Below, in pieces: positions 56,811-63,775 of a DNA stretch of 64,000 bases. A model generated the notes under the pieces. That model had not been told where the DNA came from. It saw nothing but the letters and a program-made list of their open reading frames with translations, and did no database searches. The translations under genes and the position numbers were made by a program. The DNA lies in contig NZ_JH556653.1 of the NCBI RefSeq assembly GCF_000179595.2, positions 36,971-100,970 of the forward strand, given 5' to 3'. Source of the stretch: Acetivibrio cellulolyticus CD2 (lineage in GTDB: Bacteria; Bacillota; Clostridia; Acetivibrionales; Acetivibrionaceae). Positions within the stretch are counted from its first letter, which is position 1; each line of letters opens with the position of its first letter.

Positions 56811-56828
56811 TTCAATAAAATTATTGAA
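56811..56828. promoter_or_regulatory. Palindromic operator candidate before iscU-like gene
   Basis: TTCAATAAAATTATTGAA, a perfect palindrome apart from its AT centre. The near-identical TTCAATAAATTTATTGAA lies at 57892-57909 before the NBP35-like gene. A TATAAT-like box follows. Confidence 0.7.
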
Positions 56829-56898
56829 ATATATTAAAAAGATATATATAATTTTTAGGGATGTATGGTATATAATATTATTGAGGTGGTGGTCAAAA

Positions 56899-57270
56899 TT
56901 GTACACAGAAAAGGTTTTAGATCATTTTATGAGTCCAAGAAATACAGGAAGCATGCCGGATGCTGATGCGGAAGGTAAAATGGGTGATCCAAAATGCGGA
57001 GATTCATTGAATATTTACATTAAAGTAAATAATGATGTTATTGAAGATATCAGCTTTCTCGCTTTTGGGTGTGCTGCTTCTATAGCAACCAGCAGTATGA
57101 CGACAGAGCTTGTTAAGGGAAAAACACTCGAGGAAGCTTTGAAAATTACTGAGCAGGATGTGATTGATGCTCTGGATGGATTGCCTGAGGAGAAAAAGCA
57201 CTGTTCAAACTTGGGAGTAAGTGCATTGAAAAAGGCTATTCAGAATTATATGCAGAAACTCGATGTATAG
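56899..57270 (+). CDS. IscU/NifU-type iron-sulfur scaffold
   Basis: A 123-residue scaffold on which [Fe-S] clusters are built. The three cluster cysteines appear in GDPKCGD (~33), AFGCAAS (~60) and KKHCSNLG (~103), and the start YTEKVLDHFMSPRNTG is typical. The TTG at 56899 follows GAGGTGG; in-frame codons upstream encode a non-family extension. No cysteine desulfurase gene adjoins. It opens the cluster of MerR-like, NBP35 and NifX-like genes. Confidence 0.9.
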   Translation: MYTEKVLDHFMSPRNTGSMPDADAEGKMGDPKCGDSLNIYIKVNNDVIEDISFLAFGCAASIATSSMTTELVKGKTLEEALKITEQDVIDALDGLPEEKKHCSNLGVSALKKAIQNYMQKLDV

Positions 57271-57325
57271 AAAATTTCAAAATTGACAAACAGGTTTCCT
57301 CAAAATATACTTAGAGGAGGCGGTT

Positions 57326-57331
57326 ATGTAG
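57326..57331 (+). other. Start-stop site (ATG TAG) with strong ribosome site, in frame with the MerR gene
   Basis: GGAGG at 57316-57320 precedes ATG 57326-57328, directly followed by TAG. The frame continues without further stops into the MerR-like gene (ATG at 57353 and 57365). Either codon 2 has mutated to amber or this is a minimal start-stop regulatory element. Confidence 0.6.
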
Positions 57332-57364
57332 TTTATAGCCAAGATAATCTGGATGGTGAAATAC

Positions 57365-57778
57365 ATGTTTGATGAAGACAAAGGATTGTATACTATAGGC
57401 ACAATTGCGGAATTAATTGGAGAGCATCCTGAGACGCTAAGGGTTTGGGAGAGGAACGATCTTTTACGCCCTAACAGGGAGGGATATCAAAGAAAATATT
57501 CCAATAATGACGTGAAAAGGCTTAAGTTTATAAAGCACCTTATGCATGAAAAAGGTCTGAATATTGCCGGGGTAAAGCATTTAACCTCAATGTATTCCTG
57601 CTGGTATAAACGTAACTGCAAGGGTGGGGCAACACAGAACAGCCCTGTTCCTGTAAATGAATCGAAGCCTTGCTGGAAGCTTGAGGGAACCTTTTGCCTT
57701 GTTGCAAGTGATAAGGCTGAAATGTGCAGTACGTGTGATATGGTTAAAAAGTGCACAGGCTGTACAGGATGCAAATAA
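57365..57778 (+). CDS. MerR-family regulator with Cys-rich C-terminus
   Basis: A 137-residue regulator. The N-terminal winged helix (LYTIGTIAELIGEHPETLRVWERNDLLRPNR...YSNNDVKRLKFI) is MerR-like. The C-terminus is unusually Cys-rich (SCWYKRNC, KPCWKLEGTFCL, MCSTCDMVKKCTGCTGCK), about 11 cysteines, suiting a metal or Fe-S sensor. The ATG at 57365 has GGATGGTG upstream; a better ribosome site belongs to the ATG-TAG at 57326. It lies between the two palindrome-marked promoters and is the obvious candidate to bind them (inference). Confidence 0.85.
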   Translation: MFDEDKGLYTIGTIAELIGEHPETLRVWERNDLLRPNREGYQRKYSNNDVKRLKFIKHLMHEKGLNIAGVKHLTSMYSCWYKRNCKGGATQNSPVPVNESKPCWKLEGTFCLVASDKAEMCSTCDMVKKCTGCTGCK

Positions 57779-57891
57779 CAAAATCTCAGAATGAAAAATT
57801 AAGGTAGATTTTGTTGAAATGTCGTTAACGGAAATTGATAAATCAAGGAAGAACAATAATTTCCTAGACATTATAAAAAAATAATATAAAC

Positions 57892-57909
57892 TTCAATAAA
57901 TTTATTGAA
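57892..57909. promoter_or_regulatory. Palindromic operator candidate before NBP35-like gene
   Basis: TTCAATAAATTTATTGAA is a perfect 18-bp palindrome, 35 bases before the ATG of the NBP35-like gene, matching 56811-56828 at 17 of 18 positions. Confidence 0.7.
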
Positions 57910-57943
57910 TTAAATTCAAATAATACAATTAGGAGATGACGAC

Positions 57944-58870
57944 ATGAGTGAGTGTAGTTGCGATTGCACCAGCACAGATTGTGCAAGTGAAGGATGTTCT
58001 TCAAATGGATGTGGAAGTAAGCCTGGACGCATGGCGAGCAGTGAAGCGAAGCGGAACGACCAGCAACAAGACTTCCTTGAGAAAACCCATGAACTTAACC
58101 GAATTAAAAAGGTAATCGGTGTAGTCAGTGGAAAAGGCGGTGTAGGTAAGTCTCTAGTAACATCAACTTTAGCGGTGTTGATGAGAAGAAAGGGGTACAA
58201 GGTAGGCATCCTTGATGCGGATATTACTGGTCCATCCATACCTAAAATGTTTGGTATTACTAAAAAAGCCGAGGGAAGTGAGCTAGGGATTTATCCTGAA
58301 AAAACTCATAACAATATAAATGTAATGTCAGTAAACCTACTGCTTGAAAAGGATGATTCTCCAGTAATTTGGAGAGGACCTATAATTTCGGGTACAGTAA
58401 AACAATTCTGGACGGATGTGATATGGGGAGATGTCGATTATCTTTTTCTCGATATGCCTCCGGGAACCGGAGATGTACCTTTAACAGTATTTCAGTCCAT
58501 ACCCTTGAACGGTATAGTTATTGTCACATCGCCTCAGGATTTGGTTTCATTAATAGTCAGGAAGGCATATAACATGGCTAAATCTATGAATATACCTGTA
58601 CTGGGTATTGTAGAAAACATGAGCTGGATCAGGTGCCCTGACTGCGGTAAAGACATCCAGTTATTCGGAAAAAGCAAAATAGAGGAAATAGCTTCCAAGC
58701 TGGGTGTGCCTGTACTTGGAAAGATGCCTATCGATCCATCAGTAGCCGAACTTTGCGATAAGGGAGACATTGAAAAGTTAAACCATTCTTATCTTGATAG
58801 TGCTGTTGAGTATATAGAAAATGGCACTATGGATAAATGCCCAATTAAAAAGAAATGGAGTGATCAATAA
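57944..58870 (+). CDS. Mrp/NBP35-family Fe-S carrier ATPase
   Basis: A 308-residue ATPase that binds and hands over [4Fe-4S] clusters. The first 25 residues are Cys-rich (C4, C6, C8, C13, C18, C23). Residues ~26-42 (PGRMASSEAKRND) come from a copy of the dispersed 44-bp repeat. The P-loop GKGGVGKS follows (~63), then ILDADITGPSIPKMFG, DMPPGTGDVPLTV and the bridging CPDC (~230). TAGGAG precedes the ATG. It is coupled to the next gene by TAATG overlap. Confidence 0.93.
   Translation: MSECSCDCTSTDCASEGCSSNGCGSKPGRMASSEAKRNDQQQDFLEKTHELNRIKKVIGVVSGKGGVGKSLVTSTLAVLMRRKGYKVGILDADITGPSIPKMFGITKKAEGSELGIYPEKTHNNINVMSVNLLLEKDDSPVIWRGPIISGTVKQFWTDVIWGDVDYLFLDMPPGTGDVPLTVFQSIPLNGIVIVTSPQDLVSLIVRKAYNMAKSMNIPVLGIVENMSWIRCPDCGKDIQLFGKSKIEEIASKLGVPVLGKMPIDPSVAELCDKGDIEKLNHSYLDSAVEYIENGTMDKCPIKKKWSDQ
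58021..58064 (+). repeat. Dispersed 44-bp repeat, copy inside the NBP35-like gene
   Basis: GCCTGG...GGCGAGCAGTGAAGCGAAGCG...GACCAGC, close to the units at 35903-36019, placed in frame between the Cys-rich N-terminus and the ATPase domain. Confidence 0.85.
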
Positions 58871-59235
58871 TGAAAATTGCAGTCCCATCTGAGGGAAACA
58901 CAATAGAGAGCAGTGTATGTCAGTCTTTTGGACGTACTTACTACTTTGTAGTTGCTGATTCTGAAACACATGAGTATAAAGTAATTGATAATCAGGCGGT
59001 CAGTAGCCAGGGAGGAGCAGGAATAAAGGCTGCTCAAGCTGTAGTGGACAGTGGTGCGGATGCGGTGGTAACCTTCCATTGCGGTCAGAATGCAGCTGAT
59101 GTGCTGAAGGCTGCAGATATTAAAATAATGAAGGCAGTTCCCGGTACAGTCTCAGAAATGATTCAAAAATACAAGGCAGGGGAGCTTGCTGAGCTGACTG
59201 AGATACATCCGGGGTACCACCAGCATGGAGGCTAA
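58870..59235 (+). CDS. NifX/NafY-type cofactor-binding protein
   Basis: A 121-residue protein of the dinitrogenase iron-molybdenum cofactor family (MKIAVPSEG, CQSFGRTYYFVVAD, GADAVVTFHCGQNA). It has C17, C71 and a His-rich C-terminus (HPGYHQHGG). Such proteins bind Fe-S or Fe-Mo cofactor precursors; in non-fixers they act in unknown Fe-S pathways. Its ATG shares one base with the stop of the NBP35-like gene. Confidence 0.9.
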   Translation: MKIAVPSEGNTIESSVCQSFGRTYYFVVADSETHEYKVIDNQAVSSQGGAGIKAAQAVVDSGADAVVTFHCGQNAADVLKAADIKIMKAVPGTVSEMIQKYKAGELAELTEIHPGYHQHGG

Positions 59236-59238
59236 CTC

Positions 59239-60225
59239 ATGCAGATAGCTGTTTTAAGCGGAAAGGGCGGCACCGGAAAAACCTTCGTATCGGTAAATAT
59301 GGCTTATGCCAAAGGTAAATCTGTCTATGTTGATTGTGATGTGGAGGAACCAAATGGCAGATTGTTTTTAAAGCCGCAGGTTAAGCTGCTGGAGAAAGTC
59401 AATGCAATGGTTCCGTCTGTTGATGCAAACAAGTGCACAGGATGCCGGAAATGTGTGGAGTTGTGCAAATTTAACGCTTTAGCCTATATAAAAAATAAGC
59501 TGCTGGTATTTCAAGAATTGTGCCATGCATGCAAGGGTTGTGTGATGCTGTGTCCACAGAAAGCTCTTTCAGAATCCGGCAGGCACATAGGGCAAATTGA
59601 ACATGGAGTATCGGGAGAGATCGAGGTTATTACTGGAGTTTTAAATACAGGTGAGGCTACAGGAGTGCCAATTATTCGAAAGCTTTTATCCAGGCTGCAT
59701 GGGCGAGCAGTCGATGAAGTCAACGACCAGCTAGGATGCTTAGGCGAGCAGTTGACAAAGTCAACGACCAGCCCGGAGCTACCGAAAAATAGTACTGTGA
59801 TTGTAGACTGTCCGCCTGGAAGTGCCTGCAGCGTTATGGAAAGCATCAAGGATTCCGATTTTTGCCTGATGGTGGCTGAACCAACGGTGTTTGGAATTCA
59901 TAACCTTGATATGGTGTACAGGCTAGTGAAGCTGTTTGATAAGCCTCATGCACTTGTTGTTAACAAAGACATGGCTGGTCATTCCGCTACGCTTCATTGC
60001 TCGCCATGCAACCCTGGTGATAGAAGCTTAATTGAAAAGTATTGCTGTGACAACGATATCAGGATTATAGCTTCTATTCCGTATGATCCCGTGCTTGCAT
60101 TGGCTAATTCAAAAGGGCTTGTTGCAGCACAAGAATATGAGAAATACCTTGGCTTTTTCAAGGAAATACTTGATACCATTGAGCAGGAGGTGTGCCATGA
60201 AGCAGCTTGTAATACTGAGCGGTAA
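59239..60225 (+). CDS. MinD-superfamily ATPase with ferredoxin domain (first of two)
   Basis: A 328-residue P-loop ATPase with an inserted 2x[4Fe-4S] ferredoxin module. P-loop GKGGTGKT (9-16), ferredoxin motifs CTGCRKCVELC and CHACKGCVMLC, later VIVDCPPGSACSV. Two repeat-derived insertions lengthen the protein: HGRAVDEVNDQLGCLGEQLT (about 154-173) and GHSATLHCSPCNPGD (about 246-260); relatives are typically ~285 residues. It overlaps the next gene by 29 bases. Probably transfers Fe-S clusters or electrons with its paralog. Confidence 0.9.
   Translation: MQIAVLSGKGGTGKTFVSVNMAYAKGKSVYVDCDVEEPNGRLFLKPQVKLLEKVNAMVPSVDANKCTGCRKCVELCKFNALAYIKNKLLVFQELCHACKGCVMLCPQKALSESGRHIGQIEHGVSGEIEVITGVLNTGEATGVPIIRKLLSRLHGRAVDEVNDQLGCLGEQLTKSTTSPELPKNSTVIVDCPPGSACSVMESIKDSDFCLMVAEPTVFGIHNLDMVYRLVKLFDKPHALVVNKDMAGHSATLHCSPCNPGDRSLIEKYCCDNDIRIIASIPYDPVLALANSKGLVAAQEYEKYLGFFKEILDTIEQEVCHEAACNTER
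59693..59773 (+). repeat. Dispersed repeat, two tandem copies inside the first ferredoxin-MinD gene
   Basis: GGCGAGCAGT...AAGTCAACGACCAGC occurs at ~59702-59731 and ~59742-59773. The inner part forms a small hairpin (GTTGAC/GTCAAC). Translated in frame as HGRAVDEVNDQL and GCLGEQLTKSTT-like residues. Confidence 0.8.
59973..60017 (-). repeat. Dispersed repeat, inverted copy inside the first ferredoxin-MinD gene
   Basis: The minus strand reads CCAGGGTTGCATGGCGAGCA...ATGACCAGCC, closely matching the intergenic units at 35903-36019 in the opposite orientation, yet the plus-strand coding frame stays open. Confidence 0.85.
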
Positions 60226-61078
60226 AGGCGGGACTGGAAAAACAACAGTTGCGGCATCCTTTATAGCTCTTGCACAAAACAAGGTATATGCAGACTGTGA
60301 TGTGGATGCACCAAACCTCCAGCTTGTATATGCTGCAGGTACCGGTTCTGAAACTGAAGATTTTTATGGGTATCAGAAGGCTGTAAAATATGACGATTAC
60401 TGTATACGTTGTGGAAAGTGCGAGGAGTTATGCCAGTTTGGGGCCATAAAGGATGGAAAAGTAAATCCATATGAGTGTGAAGGCTGCGGTGTTTGTGAGG
60501 CTTTCTGTCCTTCTACAAATGAGCATGGAAAGAAGGCAATCCGGCTCGAAAACAACGTATCGGGAAAGACAATGGTGTATAGAAATGAAGTCGAGGTTTT
60601 CTCAACAGCAGAACTTAAAATGGGAAACGGTGCTTCTGGAAAGTTGGTCACACAAGTTAGGAAGAACCTCTATAATTCCATGAACGGACAGAAGTTTGTC
60701 ATAATAGACGGGTCTCCAGGTATCGGTTGTCCAGTAATTGCTTCCGTTACAGGAGTTGATATGGTTCTTGTGGTAACTGAGCCTACATTGTCAGGTATGC
60801 ATGATATGGAGAGGATTGTGGAGACGGCAAATAAATTTGGTGCTGCTTGTGTTGTATGTATTAACAAGTTTGATGTAAACCTTGTAAATACGCAAAAGAT
60901 TGAAGAATACTGTGCACTGAGAAATATTCCGGTGGCTGGCAGGATACCTTTCGATCCACAGGTGGTTGAAGCAGTCAATACGGGAAGACCAGTAGTATTA
61001 ATTGATAATAGCCCTGCCAAGGATTCGATTTTGGAAATATGGAAAGCTGTATCATCAATACTGCTGAAGGATAATTGA
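60197..61078 (+). CDS. MinD-superfamily ATPase with ferredoxin domain (second)
   Basis: A 293-residue paralog of the preceding gene without repeat insertions. P-loop GKGGTGKT (9-16), CDVDAPNLQLV, ferredoxin motifs CIRCGKCEELCQF and CEGCGVCEAFC, and VIIDGSPGIGCPV. GGAGG precedes the ATG at 60197, which lies inside the upstream gene. Pairs of these proteins are common next to NifX-like genes in anaerobes, and probably work as a heterodimer. Confidence 0.93.
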   Translation: MKQLVILSGKGGTGKTTVAASFIALAQNKVYADCDVDAPNLQLVYAAGTGSETEDFYGYQKAVKYDDYCIRCGKCEELCQFGAIKDGKVNPYECEGCGVCEAFCPSTNEHGKKAIRLENNVSGKTMVYRNEVEVFSTAELKMGNGASGKLVTQVRKNLYNSMNGQKFVIIDGSPGIGCPVIASVTGVDMVLVVTEPTLSGMHDMERIVETANKFGAACVVCINKFDVNLVNTQKIEEYCALRNIPVAGRIPFDPQVVEAVNTGRPVVLIDNSPAKDSILEIWKAVSSILLKDN

Positions 61079-61092
61079 AAGGGTGGTTAGAT

Positions 61093-61506
61093 TTGCAGTC
61101 AGAGACACAATTTATTGCAAGGTATGCCGAAACAGATCAGATGGGTATAGTACACCACTCAAATTACCCTATATGGTTTGAGGCAGGGAGAACTGATTTT
61201 CTAAAGAAGTCAGGAATGGCAAATTCAAAGATTGAGGAATTGGGTATACTGCTTCCACTTTCGCATATAGATTGCAACTTTAAAAGTCCAGCAAGATATG
61301 AGGACGAAATAGTTGTAAAAACAACAATCAGGAAGATGACCTGTGCAAGGATAGAATTTGAGTATGAGATTGTCAAAGATAAGGACGGAACCCTCATTGC
61401 AATTGGGAGTACATCGCATGCATGGACTGATAAATCTCTTAAACCTCTGAATATTGAAAAAAAGCTGCCAGAGTTGTGGTGTATTCTGAAAAAAGCCATG
61501 GGTTAA
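61093..61506 (+). CDS. Acyl-CoA thioesterase (4HBT, YbgC/FadM-like)
   Basis: A 137-residue hot-dog fold thioesterase. The catalytic-type motif ARYAETDQMGIVHHSNYPIWF (D near residue 15) is typical of YbgC-like enzymes. The TTG at 61093 has AAAGGGTGG upstream; an earlier TTG at 61075 would overlap the previous stop. It looks out of place in an Fe-S cluster but is co-directional and closely spaced. Confidence 0.9.
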   Translation: MQSETQFIARYAETDQMGIVHHSNYPIWFEAGRTDFLKKSGMANSKIEELGILLPLSHIDCNFKSPARYEDEIVVKTTIRKMTCARIEFEYEIVKDKDGTLIAIGSTSHAWTDKSLKPLNIEKKLPELWCILKKAMG

Positions 61507-61558
61507 ACTAATGCTTGGAGAAAATAATAAATAAAAAAACGAGAGGAGTTTTATAATT

Positions 61559-61921
61559 ATGAAAATTGCAGTTGCAAGTGAAGGAAGAATAGTAGCACAG
61601 CATTTTGGACACTGTGAAGGGTTTAACGTATTTACAGTACAGGAGGGTAAGGCTACAGGCAGCAAATTTGTTCAAAACCCCGGGCACAAGCCAGGTTTTT
61701 TGCCGAATTATCTTAATGAAATGGGTGTTAATGTTATTATTTCCGGCGGTATGGGTGGAGGAGCTATAGAAATATTTAATGAAAAGGGTATACAGGTAGT
61801 TACCGGAGCAACAGGAGATGTTGAGGAGACAGTAAATAGATTCCTTGCAGGAAATCTGGAATCAACCGGCAGTGTATGCCAAGAACATCAGCATAGTGAC
61901 AGCTGCGGAGGGCATAGCTGA
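61559..61921 (+). CDS. NifX-type cofactor-binding protein (second)
   Basis: A 120-residue paralog of 58870-59235: MKIAVASEGRIVAQHFGHCEGFNVF, IISGGMGGGAIEIF and a Cys/His-rich tail (CQEHQHSDSCGGHS). GAGAGGAG precedes the ATG. The FGHCEGF start and GGMGGGA loop are typical of the family. Followed by a terminator, so it ends this transcript. Confidence 0.9.
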   Translation: MKIAVASEGRIVAQHFGHCEGFNVFTVQEGKATGSKFVQNPGHKPGFLPNYLNEMGVNVIISGGMGGGAIEIFNEKGIQVVTGATGDVEETVNRFLAGNLESTGSVCQEHQHSDSCGGHS

Positions 61922-61989
61922 TAATTTTATGTGAAAAATAGAATTTGTATATATTTGGTTGTTTACTCATAATATTTAAACTTAGCTTA

Positions 61990-62016
61990 AGCAGGACAAG
62001 TGCCTGCTATTTTTCT
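61990..62016 (+). terminator. Terminator after the second NifX-like gene
   Basis: AGCAGG pairs with CCTGCT around a 7-nt loop and is followed by ATTTTTCT. It lies 70 bases after the stop. No gene is seen in 61922-62143. Confidence 0.7.
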
Positions 62017-62164
62017 ATTTGAAGATAATAAAAACTTTGTAAAGAAGGTTTTCAGAATAGTGTAATTAACATTTGAAGTTGTAGAGGAGAAATTGGAATG
62101 GTACATATATATTCCATGAACGTTGTAAAGAAAATAAATTGAAATGAAATGGTGGTGGAGTATT

Positions 62165-62629
62165 TTGAAGGATAATCCTGAATATGCAGTTAAATTGTTT
62201 AATGATGGTTATAATTGCTCACAGGCGGTTATAGGAGCATATTGTGAAGAACTAGGCATGGACAGGGAAATGGCACTAAAACTAGCATCTTCATTTGGTG
62301 GAGGAATGGGAAGGCTCAGGGAGGTTTGTGGTGCTGTTTCTGCAATATTCATGGTTGCCGGGCTTAAATATGGGTATACTGACCCAAAGGATAAGGTAAT
62401 AAAGCAAAAGCATTATGAGTTGGTTCAGTTGCTTTCTCAAAGATTTAAAGAAAAAAACGGCTCCATTATATGCAGGGAGCTCCTAGGTTTAGAGATTAAA
62501 CATGACTCTCCTGTACCAGATGCAAGAACAAAAGAATATTATAAGAAGCGTCCTTGTGTAGAGCTTGTAAAATGTGCAGCTGAAATAGTGGATGAAGTAT
62601 TGAAGGAAAAGGAGGTTGGCTCATGCTAA
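62165..62629 (+). CDS. C_GCAxxG_C_C family protein
   Basis: A 154-residue member of the C_GCAxxG_C_C family, thought to carry a redox-active metal site. Motif cysteines appear in DGYNCSQAV, REVCGAVSA, SIICRELLG, RPCVELVKC and the terminal GSC. The TTG at 62165 has GGTGGAG upstream; the ATG 21 bases before it has none. The next short gene overlaps its end by 7 bases. Confidence 0.85.
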   Translation: MKDNPEYAVKLFNDGYNCSQAVIGAYCEELGMDREMALKLASSFGGGMGRLREVCGAVSAIFMVAGLKYGYTDPKDKVIKQKHYELVQLLSQRFKEKNGSIICRELLGLEIKHDSPVPDARTKEYYKKRPCVELVKCAAEIVDEVLKEKEVGSC

Positions 62630-62700
62630 AGGCAGAAAAGATAGAGGATTTATCAAAGGAAGAATTGCTGGAACTCAATAAAATATATGCAAAAAACTGA
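62623..62700 (+). pseudogene. N-terminal fragment of a DUF6125-like protein (25 aa)
   Basis: AAGGAGG lies 7 nt before the ATG. The 25 codons read EKIEDLSKEELLELNKIYAKN then TGA; this matches the first helix of DUF6125-type proteins (LSKEELL.LYKIYAKNWLA...), which are usually ~150 residues or more. The rest is missing. Overlaps the preceding gene, so it is translated in coupling if at all. Confidence 0.5.
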
Positions 62701-62806
62701 ACAGAAACTATAAGCTGTTATCCGGATATATCGGATCCTGAATATAATTGTATATGGAAGTTTACTTTAAAAACGTGAAGCTTTGAAATTTAAATGGAGG
62801 TTAGAA

Positions 62807-63157
62807 ATGTCTGTAAATACTGCGAAAAATCATTACCTTGGCAAAGAGGGATATACAAGAATGAATTGTGCACAATCGGTGATTAGTGCGTTTAAAGAAA
62901 AATATAATTTGAGTACTGAAGCCATTGAAGCTTTCAGAAATTTTGGTACCGGCAGAGCCCCAGAAGGATTATGTGGTGCTTTATATGCAGCAAAGTATAT
63001 TTTTGAAAAATATGCTGCTGTAGAAAAAAGTATTGAGTTGGAAAAATATTTTTTCGATCAAGCAGGCGCAGTAAAATGCGATGAGATTAGAATGCGCAAA
63101 AAATTATCCTGCCTTGGTTGCGTTGAAAAATGTGCAGAGTTTTTAGAGAGAGGATAA
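62807..63157 (+). CDS. Short C_GCAxxG_C_C-type protein
   Basis: A 116-residue protein related to the gene at 62165, with MNCAQSVI, GLCGALYAA, VKCDEIR and LGCVEKCAEF motifs. GGAGG precedes the ATG at 62807. It is shorter than typical family members (about 130-150 residues) but has the expected pairs of cysteines. Probably redox or metal related. Confidence 0.85.
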   Translation: MSVNTAKNHYLGKEGYTRMNCAQSVISAFKEKYNLSTEAIEAFRNFGTGRAPEGLCGALYAAKYIFEKYAAVEKSIELEKYFFDQAGAVKCDEIRMRKKLSCLGCVEKCAEFLERG

Positions 63158-63253
63158 TTTAAAATCCATCTTATTTTTTGGATAAAAGAACTGCTTGTAA
63201 CAGCTGCAATGCATCTTGTAAGGTATCAATATTCTAATGCTACCTAGTAAAGA

Positions 63254-63305
63254 TTGACACATAGTTGGAAATATGCTAGAATATTTGAAAATGGTTATCA
63301 TTATC
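63254..63305 (+). promoter_or_regulatory. Sigma-A promoter and Fur box of the Fur-family gene
   Basis: TTGACA (63254-63259) and TAGAAT (63277-63282) are spaced by 17 bases. Just downstream, 63287-63305 reads (on the minus strand) GATAATGATAACCATTTTC, matching the classical Fur box in 17 of 19 positions. A bound repressor there would block elongation or initiation, so the gene is likely autoregulated. Confidence 0.8.
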
Positions 63306-63321
63306 ATATTGGAGGCCTTGA

Positions 63322-63732
63322 ATGAGTACAAGAAGTTGCTACAAAACTAAACAGAAGGATTTGATTTTAGCTTACCTTGCAGGTAAGAAAAATCAATATG
63401 TTTCAGTTGATATGATCGCAGAATGCCTCAAAGGGAAAGTTGGAATAACAACAATATACCGCTACCTGGATAAGCTTATTAAAGAAGGTGTCGTTCTCAA
63501 GCGCACTTTATCTGATAGTAAGAATGCTTACTATCAGTACTTAGAACCGTCAGAAAATAGTTTAAATCAATATAATCTTTTATGTGTTGAATGTGGACAG
63601 ATACTTCATTTGGGGTGTAATTATCTTGATGAGTTGTCAATATACGTACAGAAAGAGCTTAGTTTTAAAATAGATAATCATAAGACTATATTTAATGGGT
63701 ACTGTGAAAATTGTATTGATGAAAAACAATAA
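63322..63732 (+). CDS. Fur/Zur-family metal-responsive regulator
   Basis: A 136-residue repressor: N-terminal winged helix (ITTIYRYLDKLIKEGVV) and a C-terminal part with the structural zinc site CVECG and CENC, as in Fur, Zur and PerR. The usual His-rich H-x-H motif is reduced (LHLGC), so the sensed metal is unclear. GGAGG precedes the ATG, with a Fur box and good promoter upstream. The next gene, a membrane protein with CPIC, is 43 bases downstream. Confidence 0.9.
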   Translation: MSTRSCYKTKQKDLILAYLAGKKNQYVSVDMIAECLKGKVGITTIYRYLDKLIKEGVVLKRTLSDSKNAYYQYLEPSENSLNQYNLLCVECGQILHLGCNYLDELSIYVQKELSFKIDNHKTIFNGYCENCIDEKQ

Positions 63733-63775
63733 TTACTTAAATGGTTAAATGATTGGCAAGGAGGAAGTAACTGCA

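Noticed and set aside
57487..57774. Minus-strand frame of 95 codons opposite the MerR-like gene
   Set aside because: Shadow of the Cys-rich coding sequence; no ribosome site and no family resemblance.
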